Part shown: positions 24,643 through 33,131 of the stretch, piece after piece
Layout of the letters: every line of letters starts with the position of its first letter
Numbering within the stretch: position 1 is the first letter of the stretch
NCBI GenBank assembly: GCA_016182045.1
Contig: JACOYE010000012.1
Coordinates: forward strand, 1-56,486
Reading direction: 5' to 3'
Length of the DNA stretch: 56,486 nucleotides
DNA from: Candidatus Microgenomates bacterium
Lineage (GTDB): Bacteria; Patescibacteriota; Microgenomatia; Daviesbacterales; UBA10151
Translations under genes and position numbers: made by a program
Notes under the pieces: model-generated
What the model was told of the DNA's origin: nothing
Databases searched by the model: none
What the model saw: only the letters and a program-made list of their open reading frames with translations

Positions 24643-25425
24643 ATGTCAGGGCATTCTAAATGGTCAACTATTAAAAGACAAAAAGGGGCGGCGGATATAA
24701 GACGCGGCCAGACTTTTACTAAGGTAGCCAATGCCATAACTATAGCTGTAAAACAGGGGGGTTCTGGGGATGCTGACTCTAACCCCAGGCTTAGAGCTGC
24801 CTTAGAGGATGCAAAAGCTGTTAATATGCCTAAAGACAATATCCAAAGAGCTATTAACCGTGGTTTGGGTAAAGTGGCTGGACAAGCCTTGGAGGAGGTA
24901 GTTTTTGAGGGGTTTGGGCCCGCTAAAGTGGCCTTTTTAGCAGAGGGTGTGACTGACAATAGATTAAGAACGCTTCAGGAAGTGAAGAATTTGTTTGAAA
25001 GATCGGGTGGATCTTTGGCCGGATCGGGGAGTGTGGTATATATGTTTGATAGAAAAGGGGAAATAAGAATTAGGGGACAGGGTACAGGTAACAGTGAGCA
25101 GGAGATGTTAGAGCTAATAGATCTTGGTGCTGAGGATGTGGAGGATTATATGGAAGAACCCTTCGACTTCGCTCAGGGTAAAAATATACAAAAGTATTTG
25201 GTATCTGTAGAGAGCTCAGAGTTAAATACTATGAGTAATAAAATTACTCAAGCAGGATACGAGGTAGAGCAGGCTGAAATAGTCTTTAAACCAAACACTT
25301 TAGTGGAAATAAAGGATCCTGAAGTAGCCAAAAAAGTGTTAGAATTTGCAGAGAAATTAGAGGACTTAGATGACATCCAAAAAGTATATGCCAATTTTGA
25401 CATTCCCGACAATTTATTGGGATGA
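24643..25425 (+). CDS. yebC: YebC/PmpR family protein
   Basis: 260 residues from the ATG at 24643 (SGHSKWSTIKRQKGAADIRRG is the family N-terminus). Family domains 1-3 are intact. YebC proteins act as DNA-binding regulators and, in recent work, as helpers of translation at proline stretches. Two non-family stretches occur in domain 3: RGQGTGNSEQ (29-bp repeat) and PFDFAQGK (20-bp element), the latter a loop between LGAEDVEDY and KYLVSVES. A TAGAAT box ends 7 bases before the start. ruvC follows after 6 bases. Confidence 0.93.
   Translation: MSGHSKWSTIKRQKGAADIRRGQTFTKVANAITIAVKQGGSGDADSNPRLRAALEDAKAVNMPKDNIQRAINRGLGKVAGQALEEVVFEGFGPAKVAFLAEGVTDNRLRTLQEVKNLFERSGGSLAGSGSVVYMFDRKGEIRIRGQGTGNSEQEMLELIDLGAEDVEDYMEEPFDFAQGKNIQKYLVSVESSELNTMSNKITQAGYEVEQAEIVFKPNTLVEIKDPEVAKKVLEFAEKLEDLDDIQKVYANFDIPDNLLG
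25075..25103. repeat. 29-bp repeat shared with the secreted protein at 5242-5270
   Basis: 27 of 29 bases match the copy at 5242-5270. Here it is read on the opposite strand relative to the gene and encodes GQGTGNSEQE, a stretch absent from YebC proteins. Confidence 0.85.
25159..25178. repeat. 20-bp repeat CCCTTCGACTTCGCTCAGGG inside yebC
   Basis: Identical to the hisS copy but on the opposite strand relative to the gene, encoding PFDFAQG. It is a clean in-frame addition in a variable loop. Confidence 0.85.
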
Positions 25426-25431
25426 ATTATT

Positions 25432-25965
25432 ATGATAATCCTTGGTATTGATCCTGGGACTGCCACAACCGGATATGGGTTAATTAAAATCCCTGATGAT
25501 ATTTTGGGCAGGGAATTCAAATACGATATCGAGCTAATTACCTATGGCAATATCCATACTCCTAAAGAGAGGTTAATGCAGGATCGTTTGAGGATGATTT
25601 ATAGCGAGCTTACCAAAATAATAAAAACATACAAACCTGATCAGATGGTTTCAGAGATGCTTTTTTTTGGGGTTAACTCAAGAACGGCCATTATGGTGGG
25701 ACAGGCTAGGGGAGTAATCATGCTGGCAGCAGCCCAAAATAGGATCCCTTTTACTGACTACACAGGATTACAGGTGAAGTTAATGGTGGCCGGAGCCGGA
25801 AGGGCTGATAAAGCACAAGTTCATGAGGGAGTGAGAAGGTTTTTGGGAACAGATGGAAGGAAAAGAAGAAAGCTTAAGGTAAACTGGAAAGGTGGACATT
25901 TGGATGATGCAACTGATGCTTTGGCTATAGCCATTTGTCATGTGCTGAAGATGGCAGCGAAATAA
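25432..25965 (+). CDS. ruvC: Holliday junction resolvase RuvC
   Basis: 177 residues. RNase H fold with catalytic Asp7 in ILGIDPGTATTGYG, Glu75 in MVSEMLFFG and the C-terminal acidic pair in HLDDATDALAIA. It cuts four-way junctions symmetrically during recombination. ruvA and ruvB are not in the window. It lies directly after yebC, the classic yebC-ruvC pairing. Confidence 0.95.
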   Translation: MIILGIDPGTATTGYGLIKIPDDILGREFKYDIELITYGNIHTPKERLMQDRLRMIYSELTKIIKTYKPDQMVSEMLFFGVNSRTAIMVGQARGVIMLAAAQNRIPFTDYTGLQVKLMVAGAGRADKAQVHEGVRRFLGTDGRKRRKLKVNWKGGHLDDATDALAIAICHVLKMAAK

Positions 25966-25973
25966 TTTGAAGC

Positions 25974-26756
25974 ATGAATCTAAATATAACCAAGCGTCAA
26001 AAAATTATCATCACGGCCACCCTACTAACTATAGGACTATTGTCAACACAGTTAGCTGATTTTAATCTCAGGTTTAGATTTATAGCTGGATTGGGAGTGG
26101 TAGCTTATTTTCTGTCCCTCTGGGCTCTTTGGGAAGGAATAAATCGCACCAAAGCCGTGGTATTGATGATTCTACCGGTATTTTTTACCGTGGCTGTTGC
26201 CAGCTTTTACTTTTTACTACCTGTCCGCTGGTTAACCAGACTGCCAGTGGCTATCCTTTTCGGAGCGCTTTTTTACCTTTTGCTTCTGGCTCAGAACGTC
26301 TTTAATGTGGCGGCCATAAGAACCATCCCTTTGTATAGAGCTGCCTCCACTGCGGCTTTTCTATTCACACTGCTGTCAGCATTCTTTCTTTATAATGTAA
26401 TTTATGCTTTTAATCTGTTATTTATTTGGAATGGTTTGGCAGCGGCTGTTATCAGCTTGCCTTTAATTTTACAAGTTTTATGGTCAATTCAAATGGAGGA
26501 GGGAGTATCGGTTCAGATTCTGATTTATAGCTTTATTTTGTCTTTAGTACTGGGGGAGTTGGCCTTAAGTTTCTCTTTTTGGCCTATGGTCACCACCATT
26601 TGGTCTTTATCGCTTTCATCAGCCATGTATGTTTTATTAGGTTTAACAACACATGTTTTAAGAGGTAGGGTGAATAGGAGAGTAGTGTGGGAATATGCTG
26701 GAATAGGAGCCCTGGTTTTAATAGTAGGCTTTCTGGCAACTTCCTGGGTTGGTTAA
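25974..26756 (+). CDS. polytopic membrane protein, unknown function
   Basis: 260 residues with seven or eight hydrophobic segments and short loops; no charged motif stands out. It follows ruvC by 8 bases on the same strand and closes that operon before a long non-coding stretch. It resembles hypothetical integral membrane proteins common beside ruvC in CPR genomes; no function can be assigned. Confidence 0.65.
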   Translation: MNLNITKRQKIIITATLLTIGLLSTQLADFNLRFRFIAGLGVVAYFLSLWALWEGINRTKAVVLMILPVFFTVAVASFYFLLPVRWLTRLPVAILFGALFYLLLLAQNVFNVAAIRTIPLYRAASTAAFLFTLLSAFFLYNVIYAFNLLFIWNGLAAAVISLPLILQVLWSIQMEEGVSVQILIYSFILSLVLGELALSFSFWPMVTTIWSLSLSSAMYVLLGLTTHVLRGRVNRRVVWEYAGIGALVLIVGFLATSWVG

Positions 26757-27600
26757 TTTGGGAATTATACACAAATTGTCAATTTGGCTTGATGTAACAA
26801 GCTAAAGTGGAGGAGTGAGCTAAAAAAAAGCGACAAGCGCCTGCGGTGAGCGAAGTCGAACCGTGAAAAAACTATGAGTTATTTTGTGAAAAAAATAAAT
26901 GATGCAGTATGATATATTTACCAGGCACAAATGTGGAAAACTATGGGGTCTTTCGTGCTCTGGCAATTTATGTGGCAGTAGTCTGATATGTTTGCCAAAA
27001 TAACCCGAAGCATCCTTAGAGTGGAGGTATCTATCCCTCATGGAAATTATCAGCAATTGTCATCCTAAACAGGAGATCAACTCCAGTTTTTACTGGCGAT
27101 TTCTCAAGTAACCGCAATTCCTCCCTCTTATCAGGCTTCCCTTTATTCTCTATGTCGGACAATGTATCTTATGCGATGTTAAGGAAGTGGGTTGCCTGGA
27201 GGAGACCCCGGATCTAGACCATGCGGATTATTAGCAAAAAATGATCGTATTTTAGTTTCTATTTTTGTGTATCTATTTATGTTTATTTCCCACCAAAATT
27301 TTTATTGTTCCCATACTACCAACTACTAACTACATACTACTAACTATTTAGGGCTTCCTGACAGGCTAATCTGGATGATGGTAGATAGCGCCTCTCCCCT
27401 AACAAGCCGTTTTTGGGGCCTTGCAGAGCCTCGTATTTGCAGGCTCATGTCATTATGGAATTAACTCTGTTTAATTACAATAAGCTTTAAAATCTAACTG
27501 CTTACAATTTACAATTTTTTTATTTAATTTTATATAGCATATGTTAGAGAAAACCATTTTATCTATTTTATCTATTGTCGCACAATATTTATTCCCAAGC
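26757..27600. other. long non-coding stretch with hairpins and micro-repeats
   Basis: About 840 bases with no credible ORF. It contains a 20-bp repeat variant (26844-26863), a hairpin CCAGGCAC / GTGC-T-CTGG (26921-26963), an adjacent TGGCAA / TTGCCA pair (26961-26997), CCAGTTTTTACTGG near 27090, GAGCCT / AGGCTC near 27430, and TACTAACTAC-type short repeats near 27320. No tRNA, tmRNA, RNase P or SRP RNA signature was found. It may hold an unrecognised structured RNA or decayed DNA. Confidence 0.5.
26844..26863. repeat. 20-bp element variant CGGTGAGCGAAGTCGAACCG
   Basis: Same core GAGCGAAGTCGAA as the hisS and yebC copies, but with tips CGGT and ACCG, still complementary. Intergenic. Confidence 0.75.
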
Positions 27601-27635
27601 TTGACAAATCTACAAGCTTTGTTCTACTGTAGATT
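27601..27635 (+). promoter_or_regulatory. promoter with overlapping inverted repeat, surface-protein cluster
   Basis: TTGACA at 27601-27606, 18 bases, TACTGT at 27625-27630, then 9 bases to the ATG at 27640. AATCTACA (27607-27614) and TGTAGATT (27628-27635) form an inverted repeat across the spacer and -10 box, a plausible repressor site or a hairpin element. Confidence 0.6.
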
Positions 27636-27639
27636 TATA

Positions 27640-27930
27640 ATGGACTTTTCTTCTTTTGATTCTGACAAATTATTTTCCAAGAAAAACCTTATCACCTATC
27701 TAATTTTGGCCATCATTATTTTAGCCATTCCCATTGGTGTCAGATTAGTACAGCAGCAAACCCAACTTAAATCATTAGCAGCTGAGTCTAAGATCGAGTT
27801 TTCCGGAGACGGTGTCACTTGTGATCCTTCTGTCCCTTCCAGTGCGATAGCTTGTACTACCACTGAATCTACCATCACCATTGAGCTGACATCACCGTTT
27901 GGATTAACAGGTGAATCTCAGACAGATTAA
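27640..27930 (+). CDS. short anchored protein sharing the surface-protein N-terminus
   Basis: 96 residues from the ATG at 27640. A membrane helix (ITYLILAIIILAIPIGVRL) is followed by QQQTQLKSLAAES and a short outer part with two Cys. The next gene repeats this anchor (IPVTLRLAQQQTQLKSKAAEL), so this is a truncated relative or a small secreted partner. It stops 2 bases before the next start. Confidence 0.6.
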   Translation: MDFSSFDSDKLFSKKNLITYLILAIIILAIPIGVRLVQQQTQLKSLAAESKIEFSGDGVTCDPSVPSSAIACTTTESTITIELTSPFGLTGESQTD

Positions 27931-27932
27931 TT

Positions 27933-30848
27933 ATGGGAAGCTTTTTAACTTTTAAGAATATCGTAATTTTAGCAGTGGTGGGAATTCTGGCCGTGTCCAT
28001 CCCGGTTACTTTACGATTGGCCCAACAACAAACCCAGCTAAAATCCAAGGCAGCTGAACTGGAGGCCTCAGTTTGTGTTTCTTACTCTGTTGATACCGCT
28101 GGAAAACCAATTTATGCCGGACAAAGTTATCCAGCCCAAATAGTAATGGAAAATAAGGGTGCCACAACCTGGTCAAAAAGTACCGGATATAGGTTAGGCT
28201 CGCAGGATCCACCAGATAATTATACCTGGGGATTAAACAGAGTAGATTTACCCCCTACTACTACAGTTCCTCCTGGAACTGGAAGCAAACATACCTTCTC
28301 ATTTATTATAAAGGCTCCAAGTACTCCCGGACAGTATCCTTTTAGTTGGCAGATGTTGAAGGAGGGTGCATACTGGTTTGGCTCAAAATGTTCCCCTACC
28401 TTTACAGTGAGCAGTGCTTCTACCACCCCTAGTCCAAGTCCTAGTACCAGTCCTGGTACAGGTACTATTTCAGTTTCCCCCACCTCGATTACTCAAAAAA
28501 GTGATGGTTCATGGCCCGAGCTTTCAATCTCCGTATCTACCATCTCCACCGATACCTGGAAGGTATTTTACTATTATCCCGGAGTTTGCGGAAGTGGTTG
28601 TACAGTTTCAGAAGGATGGATAGATATAAGGGAAGGTAGAGGAAATTCAACCTTTAATTGGACCCCTTCAGACCCCAGTTACAAGGGACAGCACAGCATT
28701 GCACTAATGAAATGGGTAGCTGGTCAAAATCCTGTGATTTGGAATAAAGATACTGTGACTTTCACTCCTTATTCAGGAGGTGGAACAGGAGGGAAAGGCT
28801 CCAATGCTGCCGGGAGTATTGTTTCCCTTTCTCCCGAGTTTGTTAGCCGACAAGACAGTGGTGGTTGGAAACCTGTTACCATAACTTATAGTATTTCCAA
28901 TGCCGAGGGTACTGCCAAATTACTTTATCTTAATAGTGGCACTTGTGTGTTTGGTTCTACCTGTAATCCAGAGTCAGGGTGGACTTCAATTGCCAGTGGT
29001 ATAGCTGAAGGTTCAAACCAGACTTACAATTGGACGCCAAGATTAACTGAAAATGAAGTGGCCACCAATGCAAAACGGACCATTGGTCTTTTCAGCGCCG
29101 GAGCAGATAGTCCTATTAAATTAGTTGCTACCAAAGACATCTCCTTCTCTCTTTTTGATGGAGCTGAATGCCAAGCGACTCGTCAAGATACAGGGGGGCC
29201 AGTTTTTTATCAGGAAGGTACAAACACCAAAGCTTCATCTATCAGGGTAGGTACAAGATATGATGTGGAAATAAAAATGTATAACAAAGATCTGGACAAT
29301 CCTTTAGCTGCTTTAAATACCTGGTTAAGTGGACCGGTTCCTTCTACGGGGACATCGGATAAATATTTCCTTGGATTTCCCACCGCCGGTCCCCCTACTG
29401 ATTTTGGCGCCGGCCAGTTTGTGGTAAATGACGTTCCTCCGGCAGGTGAAGGTGGTGTGGAAGCGATATGGAAGATTGATTGGCCGGTTCCCACCAAATT
29501 AAGATTACCTCTATCAAAAGATGTAAAACCGGGTGATTCCAATACGTTTAGATTTAAAGTTACTCCTCAAAAAGTGGGCTTACAGACATTTTATTGGAGT
29601 ATGGTTCATGAAGGGGTGGCCTGGTTTGGTGGAGAATGTACAACTGAGAGGATTAATGTTGAACCTGCATCCGCTGGTGGAACTCCCACACCTGGGCAAA
29701 CTCCAACCTTACCTCCCGGAGAAGTTACTCCTACACCTGATGAGGTTACTCCCCCACCCGCTCCAGAAGGAACTGCCTGTTACTTGATGACCTGGGATTT
29801 GTTGGAGAAAAACAGGTGGGATGAAGATGGTTTTGAAGGTTGTGATGACTCAGAAGCCATTTCTTATGATGAAGATCCGGTAAAACTGGGCTACACCTTT
29901 GAAACCCCCGGAGTTAAAACCATCTATGTCCGCTTTTACTCCAATAGCGGAGACAACATATATATTGATGATCGAGAAAGCATCAATTTTCAGCCAAATC
30001 CTGCCCTAACCAATATTGTTTGTACCTATTCCCCCACCGGAGTGGGAACTAACATTTCCATCACCGGTACCAATTTGGGAACTCATTCTCAGCAAGGCCC
30101 GGGGGGTCTGTTTGTCAAAGGTGAAAAGACCCAAACTGTTTGGAGTGCAGACCAGGAAACCATCAGTGTCCAGGTTCCACAAAGGATTGAAGGTCAAGTA
30201 CCAATTGTCTTAAGGAATGACAACAGCGATGAGGCCAGTGGATTTTGCACAGTGGGATTATCAACCGTCTCTTTTACCACCAATATTCAGTGCAGGCCTC
30301 CGGGCAATTTCTCTGCCGCCAATGTTGATGTGAAGATCTATGAGAATCTTGAGGTTCCCCCAGGAACCGTTCCCTTGCCCGTTATTTCTCAAAAAATTAG
30401 TCTGGACAATGAGGGAGTTCCTGTTGGATTTAATCCCAAATTGGAAGCCAATAAAATTTACATCATGATCATTAAGCCTCCCCAGGGAGTGGCCAGAAGG
30501 GTGGCTTTCGCTGCTTTGCCGGGGACTACCATCCTACCATTCCCGATATTGATTCCTGTGGGAGATATTTACCCGCCCAGTTTGCCGGATGGGAAAGTTA
30601 CTTCTCAAGATTACGGATTGATGGTTAGAGAATGGGCTCTGATACGGGATGTGGACAGACCAAGTGATCTTAATATAGATAAAAGAGTCAATTCTGTTGA
30701 TTATGCATGCTTAAGGTTAAATTTCAATCCTCCCAATAACGAGGATGAACGCTACAAGCCTGTGACAATAGAAGAGTCACCCACGCCCGAACCTGATCAG
30801 TCACCAACTCCTGAACCGACTGCCACGCCATCACCTGGTGGAGGATAA
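27933..30848 (+). CDS. large surface protein: NBR1-like Ig domains, IPT/TIG domain, dockerin-like C-terminus
   Basis: 971 residues. An N-terminal anchor helix, then a domain with the NBR1-like Ig pattern (QIVMENKGATTWSKSTGYRL ... QYPFSWQMLKEGAYWFG), repeated later (TFYWSMVHEGVAWFGGEC). Between them lie two homologous domains (LSISVSTISTDTWKVFYYYPG and related). An IPT/TIG domain follows (VCTYSPTGVGTNISITGTNLG). The C-terminus has two EF-hand-like dockerin segments (PDGKVTSQDYG and SDLNIDKRVNSVDYACLRLN) and a Pro/Thr tail. Likely an exported adhesin or scaffold partner. Confidence 0.85.
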   Translation: MGSFLTFKNIVILAVVGILAVSIPVTLRLAQQQTQLKSKAAELEASVCVSYSVDTAGKPIYAGQSYPAQIVMENKGATTWSKSTGYRLGSQDPPDNYTWGLNRVDLPPTTTVPPGTGSKHTFSFIIKAPSTPGQYPFSWQMLKEGAYWFGSKCSPTFTVSSASTTPSPSPSTSPGTGTISVSPTSITQKSDGSWPELSISVSTISTDTWKVFYYYPGVCGSGCTVSEGWIDIREGRGNSTFNWTPSDPSYKGQHSIALMKWVAGQNPVIWNKDTVTFTPYSGGGTGGKGSNAAGSIVSLSPEFVSRQDSGGWKPVTITYSISNAEGTAKLLYLNSGTCVFGSTCNPESGWTSIASGIAEGSNQTYNWTPRLTENEVATNAKRTIGLFSAGADSPIKLVATKDISFSLFDGAECQATRQDTGGPVFYQEGTNTKASSIRVGTRYDVEIKMYNKDLDNPLAALNTWLSGPVPSTGTSDKYFLGFPTAGPPTDFGAGQFVVNDVPPAGEGGVEAIWKIDWPVPTKLRLPLSKDVKPGDSNTFRFKVTPQKVGLQTFYWSMVHEGVAWFGGECTTERINVEPASAGGTPTPGQTPTLPPGEVTPTPDEVTPPPAPEGTACYLMTWDLLEKNRWDEDGFEGCDDSEAISYDEDPVKLGYTFETPGVKTIYVRFYSNSGDNIYIDDRESINFQPNPALTNIVCTYSPTGVGTNISITGTNLGTHSQQGPGGLFVKGEKTQTVWSADQETISVQVPQRIEGQVPIVLRNDNSDEASGFCTVGLSTVSFTTNIQCRPPGNFSAANVDVKIYENLEVPPGTVPLPVISQKISLDNEGVPVGFNPKLEANKIYIMIIKPPQGVARRVAFAALPGTTILPFPILIPVGDIYPPSLPDGKVTSQDYGLMVREWALIRDVDRPSDLNIDKRVNSVDYACLRLNFNPPNNEDERYKPVTIEESPTPEPDQSPTPEPTATPSPGGG

Positions 30849-30892
30849 CGGAGGATTGCATAAACAGTAAAAATGTCTTAGGCTAAAAGTAT

Positions 30893-31498
30893 ATGGACAA
30901 ACAAAATATAAAGAATTTGTTAACCAGAAGGAATCTGTTTATTTTGTTGGGAGCGGTGATTTTGATAGAGGTAATTTGGGCCGGATGGACCTTAAGCAAG
31001 TCTTCTTCTACTCAGCCTGCTGCTACCACTGCTCCTCAGACTGCCAAAAAAAGTTTAACCGCCATTTCCCTCAAAGCTGACAAAACTTCCCTTAAAGTGG
31101 GTGATCAGGTCAGTGTATCGGTTAATCTCTCATCCGATAAGTTGACGGTTGGCACTGATGTTTATATCAGTTTCGATCCCAAGCTATTATCGGTTGAGAC
31201 AACGGCAGCGGACAAAGCTCCCCTTATTGTTGGCAATATCTACCCTTCATACCCGTTAAATACTCTGGATCTTGCCGGTGGCAAAATTGCCGCCTCAGGG
31301 ATTACTCAAGATCCCGGTGGAGTTTTGGCAAATGGCTTGTTTGGAAGTGTAGTTTTTAAAGCCAAAGCTGCCGGTCAGACAAAGATCACCATAGATTTCA
31401 CTCCTTCTTCCACCACTGATTCTAATGTAACTGAGCTGAGTACTGCTCAGGATGTGTTGGATAAGGTGGAAAATTTAGAGCTTAACATACTGCCATGA
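30893..31498 (+). CDS. membrane-anchored cohesin-like protein
   Basis: 201 residues. A basic N-terminus and one membrane helix (LFILLGAVILIEVIWAG), a Thr/Ala linker, then a cohesin-type beta sandwich (SLKADKTSLKVGDQVSVSVNLSS ... DVYISFDPKLLSVETTAAD ... GLFGSVVFKAKAAGQTKITI). Cohesins bind dockerin modules; a dockerin-like module ends the preceding gene. The next gene overlaps it by four bases. Confidence 0.8.
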   Translation: MDKQNIKNLLTRRNLFILLGAVILIEVIWAGWTLSKSSSTQPAATTAPQTAKKSLTAISLKADKTSLKVGDQVSVSVNLSSDKLTVGTDVYISFDPKLLSVETTAADKAPLIVGNIYPSYPLNTLDLAGGKIAASGITQDPGGVLANGLFGSVVFKAKAAGQTKITIDFTPSSTTDSNVTELSTAQDVLDKVENLELNILP

Positions 31499-32214
31499 AG
31501 ACCATAATTATTATAACTTTTATAACAGTTATAACTGTTATATTAACTCCTGCTGCCTATGCCCAGCAGGCCACTTTATCCCTCTCGCCTTCCTCCGGAA
31601 CTTTTAACAGGGGTTGTGATTTTTCTCTTAATATAGATTTAAATACAGGAGGGGCTGATACGGATGGAACAGATGCCATCTTAATTTATGACCCCTCAAG
31701 ATTTACTGCCACCTCTATTCAATCCGGCACCATTTATCCTGATTATCCCGGTAATAATATAGATGAGGCATCTGGTAAAATTACAGTGTCGGGGCTGGCT
31801 TCTGTTTCTCAAGCCTTTAGCGGCCAGGGAACTTTGGCCACCATCAATTTTACGGTTAGAGATCAGGCTTCCACAGGCACCACTCAGGTAAAGTTTGATT
31901 TTGATCCTTCCGACAAAGCCAAAACCACTGATTCCAATGTGGTACAAAGAGGCACTGTGGCCGATATCTTAAACTCGGTGGTGGATGGAAATTATACTGT
32001 GGGAAGCGGTACCTGTGCCGTTGGTACTGGTACAGGGACCGGTACAACAGGAGTGGGACAAGGAGCTACAGGAGTGGGTGTTGCCACCCCCTCCGGTGCG
32101 CCGATATATTATAAAACCTTACCTGAGGGGGGTACTCCTGAGCTAACTGCCACCTTTATTATTGTAGGTTCTGTGTTGACCATTTTGGGAATTTTGGGAC
32201 TGGTACTACTTTAA
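31495..32214 (+). CDS. secreted cohesin-like protein with C-terminal membrane helix
   Basis: 239 residues. A signal peptide (IIIITFITVITVILTPAAYA) built largely from an AT-rich repeat, a cohesin domain (ATLSLSPSSGTFNRGCDFSLNIDLN ... AILIYDPSRFTATSIQSG ... GQGTLATINFTV), a Gly/Thr-rich low-complexity linker, and a C-terminal helix (FIIVGSVLTILGILGLVLL). It therefore spans the membrane at its C-terminus with the cohesin outside. The stop TAA shares its last base with the ATG of the recombinase gene. Confidence 0.8.
   Translation: MKTIIIITFITVITVILTPAAYAQQATLSLSPSSGTFNRGCDFSLNIDLNTGGADTDGTDAILIYDPSRFTATSIQSGTIYPDYPGNNIDEASGKITVSGLASVSQAFSGQGTLATINFTVRDQASTGTTQVKFDFDPSDKAKTTDSNVVQRGTVADILNSVVDGNYTVGSGTCAVGTGTGTGTTGVGQGATGVGVATPSGAPIYYKTLPEGGTPELTATFIIVGSVLTILGILGLVLL
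31504..31540. repeat. AT-rich repeat in the signal-peptide region
   Basis: ATAATTATTATAACTTTTATA matches 18708-18728 at 20 of 21 bases; continuing to 31540 it aligns with the tract in pilD at 55719-55750. It encodes much of the signal peptide of the cohesin-like protein. Confidence 0.6.
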
Positions 32215-33131
32215 TGACTCTCTCTGCCTTAATTACCGATTTTTTGGAATATCTTGAGCTTGAACGTAATGCTTCCCAGCTGACCATTAAAAACTATGAC
32301 CATTATTTGAGACGCTTTCAAGATTTCACAGGTGAAATTGATCCCAAAAATATAGATTTGAATCTAATCAGAAAATATAGGCTTTATCTTTCCAGATGGT
32401 CTGATCCCAAAACTAAAAAGGGGTTAAAAAGGGTCACCCAGAATTATTTTATGATTGCCTTGCGGGCCTTTTTAAGATATTTGGCCAGGATTGATATTGC
32501 CACTCTCTCCCCTGAAAAAGTGGAACTGGGAGAAACAGAGGCAAGACCTCTTAAAGTGTTAGATGAGGCACATCTTAAACAACTTCTGGATGCCCCGGAC
32601 ACCTCCAAAAAATATGGTATCCGTGATCGGGCCATCTTGGAAACTTTATTTTCTACAGGTTTGAGAGTGTCGGAGCTGGCGTCTTTAAATCAAGATACCA
32701 TTAATTTAGGCAGGCGGGAATTTGGTATTGTGGGTAAAGGAGGAAAAGAAAGGGTGGTGTTTATATCTGATTCAGCAGCTGATTGGCTGGAAAAATATCT
32801 GACTGCAAGGAAAGATACTTTCAAACCGCTTTTCATCAGATTTCAAGGTAAAGTTGATCAGACTAACAATGGTGAGTCAATGAGACTGACTCCCCGTTCC
32901 ATTGAAAGGATTGTGGAAAAATATGTCAAGATGTTAGGATTGTCTGTTAAAGCCACACCCCACACCTTACGTCATTCATTTGCCACGGATTTACTGATAA
33001 ATGGAGCCGACATCCGTAGTGTGCAGGAAATGCTGGGCCATAGTAATATTTCTACCACCCAAATCTATACCCACGTCACCAATCAACATCTTAAAGACGT
33101 CCACAAAGCCTTTCATTCAGGCAACAAATAA
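32214..33131 (+). CDS. tyrosine recombinase (XerC/D-like)
   Basis: 305 residues: N-terminal SAM-like core-binding domain (about 1-90) and the catalytic domain with the full set of residues: Arg in STGLRVSELASLN, Lys in VGKGGKERVVFIS, HxxR in TPHTLRHSFATDLL, His in LGHSNISTTQ and Tyr in IYTHV. Length fits Xer proteins that resolve chromosome dimers, and no attachment site or phage context is seen, so a Xer role is likelier than an integrase role. dif was not located. Confidence 0.9.
   Translation: MTLSALITDFLEYLELERNASQLTIKNYDHYLRRFQDFTGEIDPKNIDLNLIRKYRLYLSRWSDPKTKKGLKRVTQNYFMIALRAFLRYLARIDIATLSPEKVELGETEARPLKVLDEAHLKQLLDAPDTSKKYGIRDRAILETLFSTGLRVSELASLNQDTINLGRREFGIVGKGGKERVVFISDSAADWLEKYLTARKDTFKPLFIRFQGKVDQTNNGESMRLTPRSIERIVEKYVKMLGLSVKATPHTLRHSFATDLLINGADIRSVQEMLGHSNISTTQIYTHVTNQHLKDVHKAFHSGNK

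Noticed and set aside
26820-27056. 78-residue minus-strand ORF in the long gap
   Set aside because: Composition rich in His, Pro and Arg without any family pattern, partly made of the 20-bp repeat; looks like chance.
26757-27600. RNase P RNA, tmRNA or SRP RNA in the long gap
   Set aside because: None of the conserved core words (GAAAGTCC, tmRNA T arm, SRP GGAAGGAAGC-type loop) were found on either strand.
32214-33131. Integrase of a mobile element
   Set aside because: No attachment site, tRNA or cargo is seen nearby; length and context fit a chromosomal Xer recombinase.
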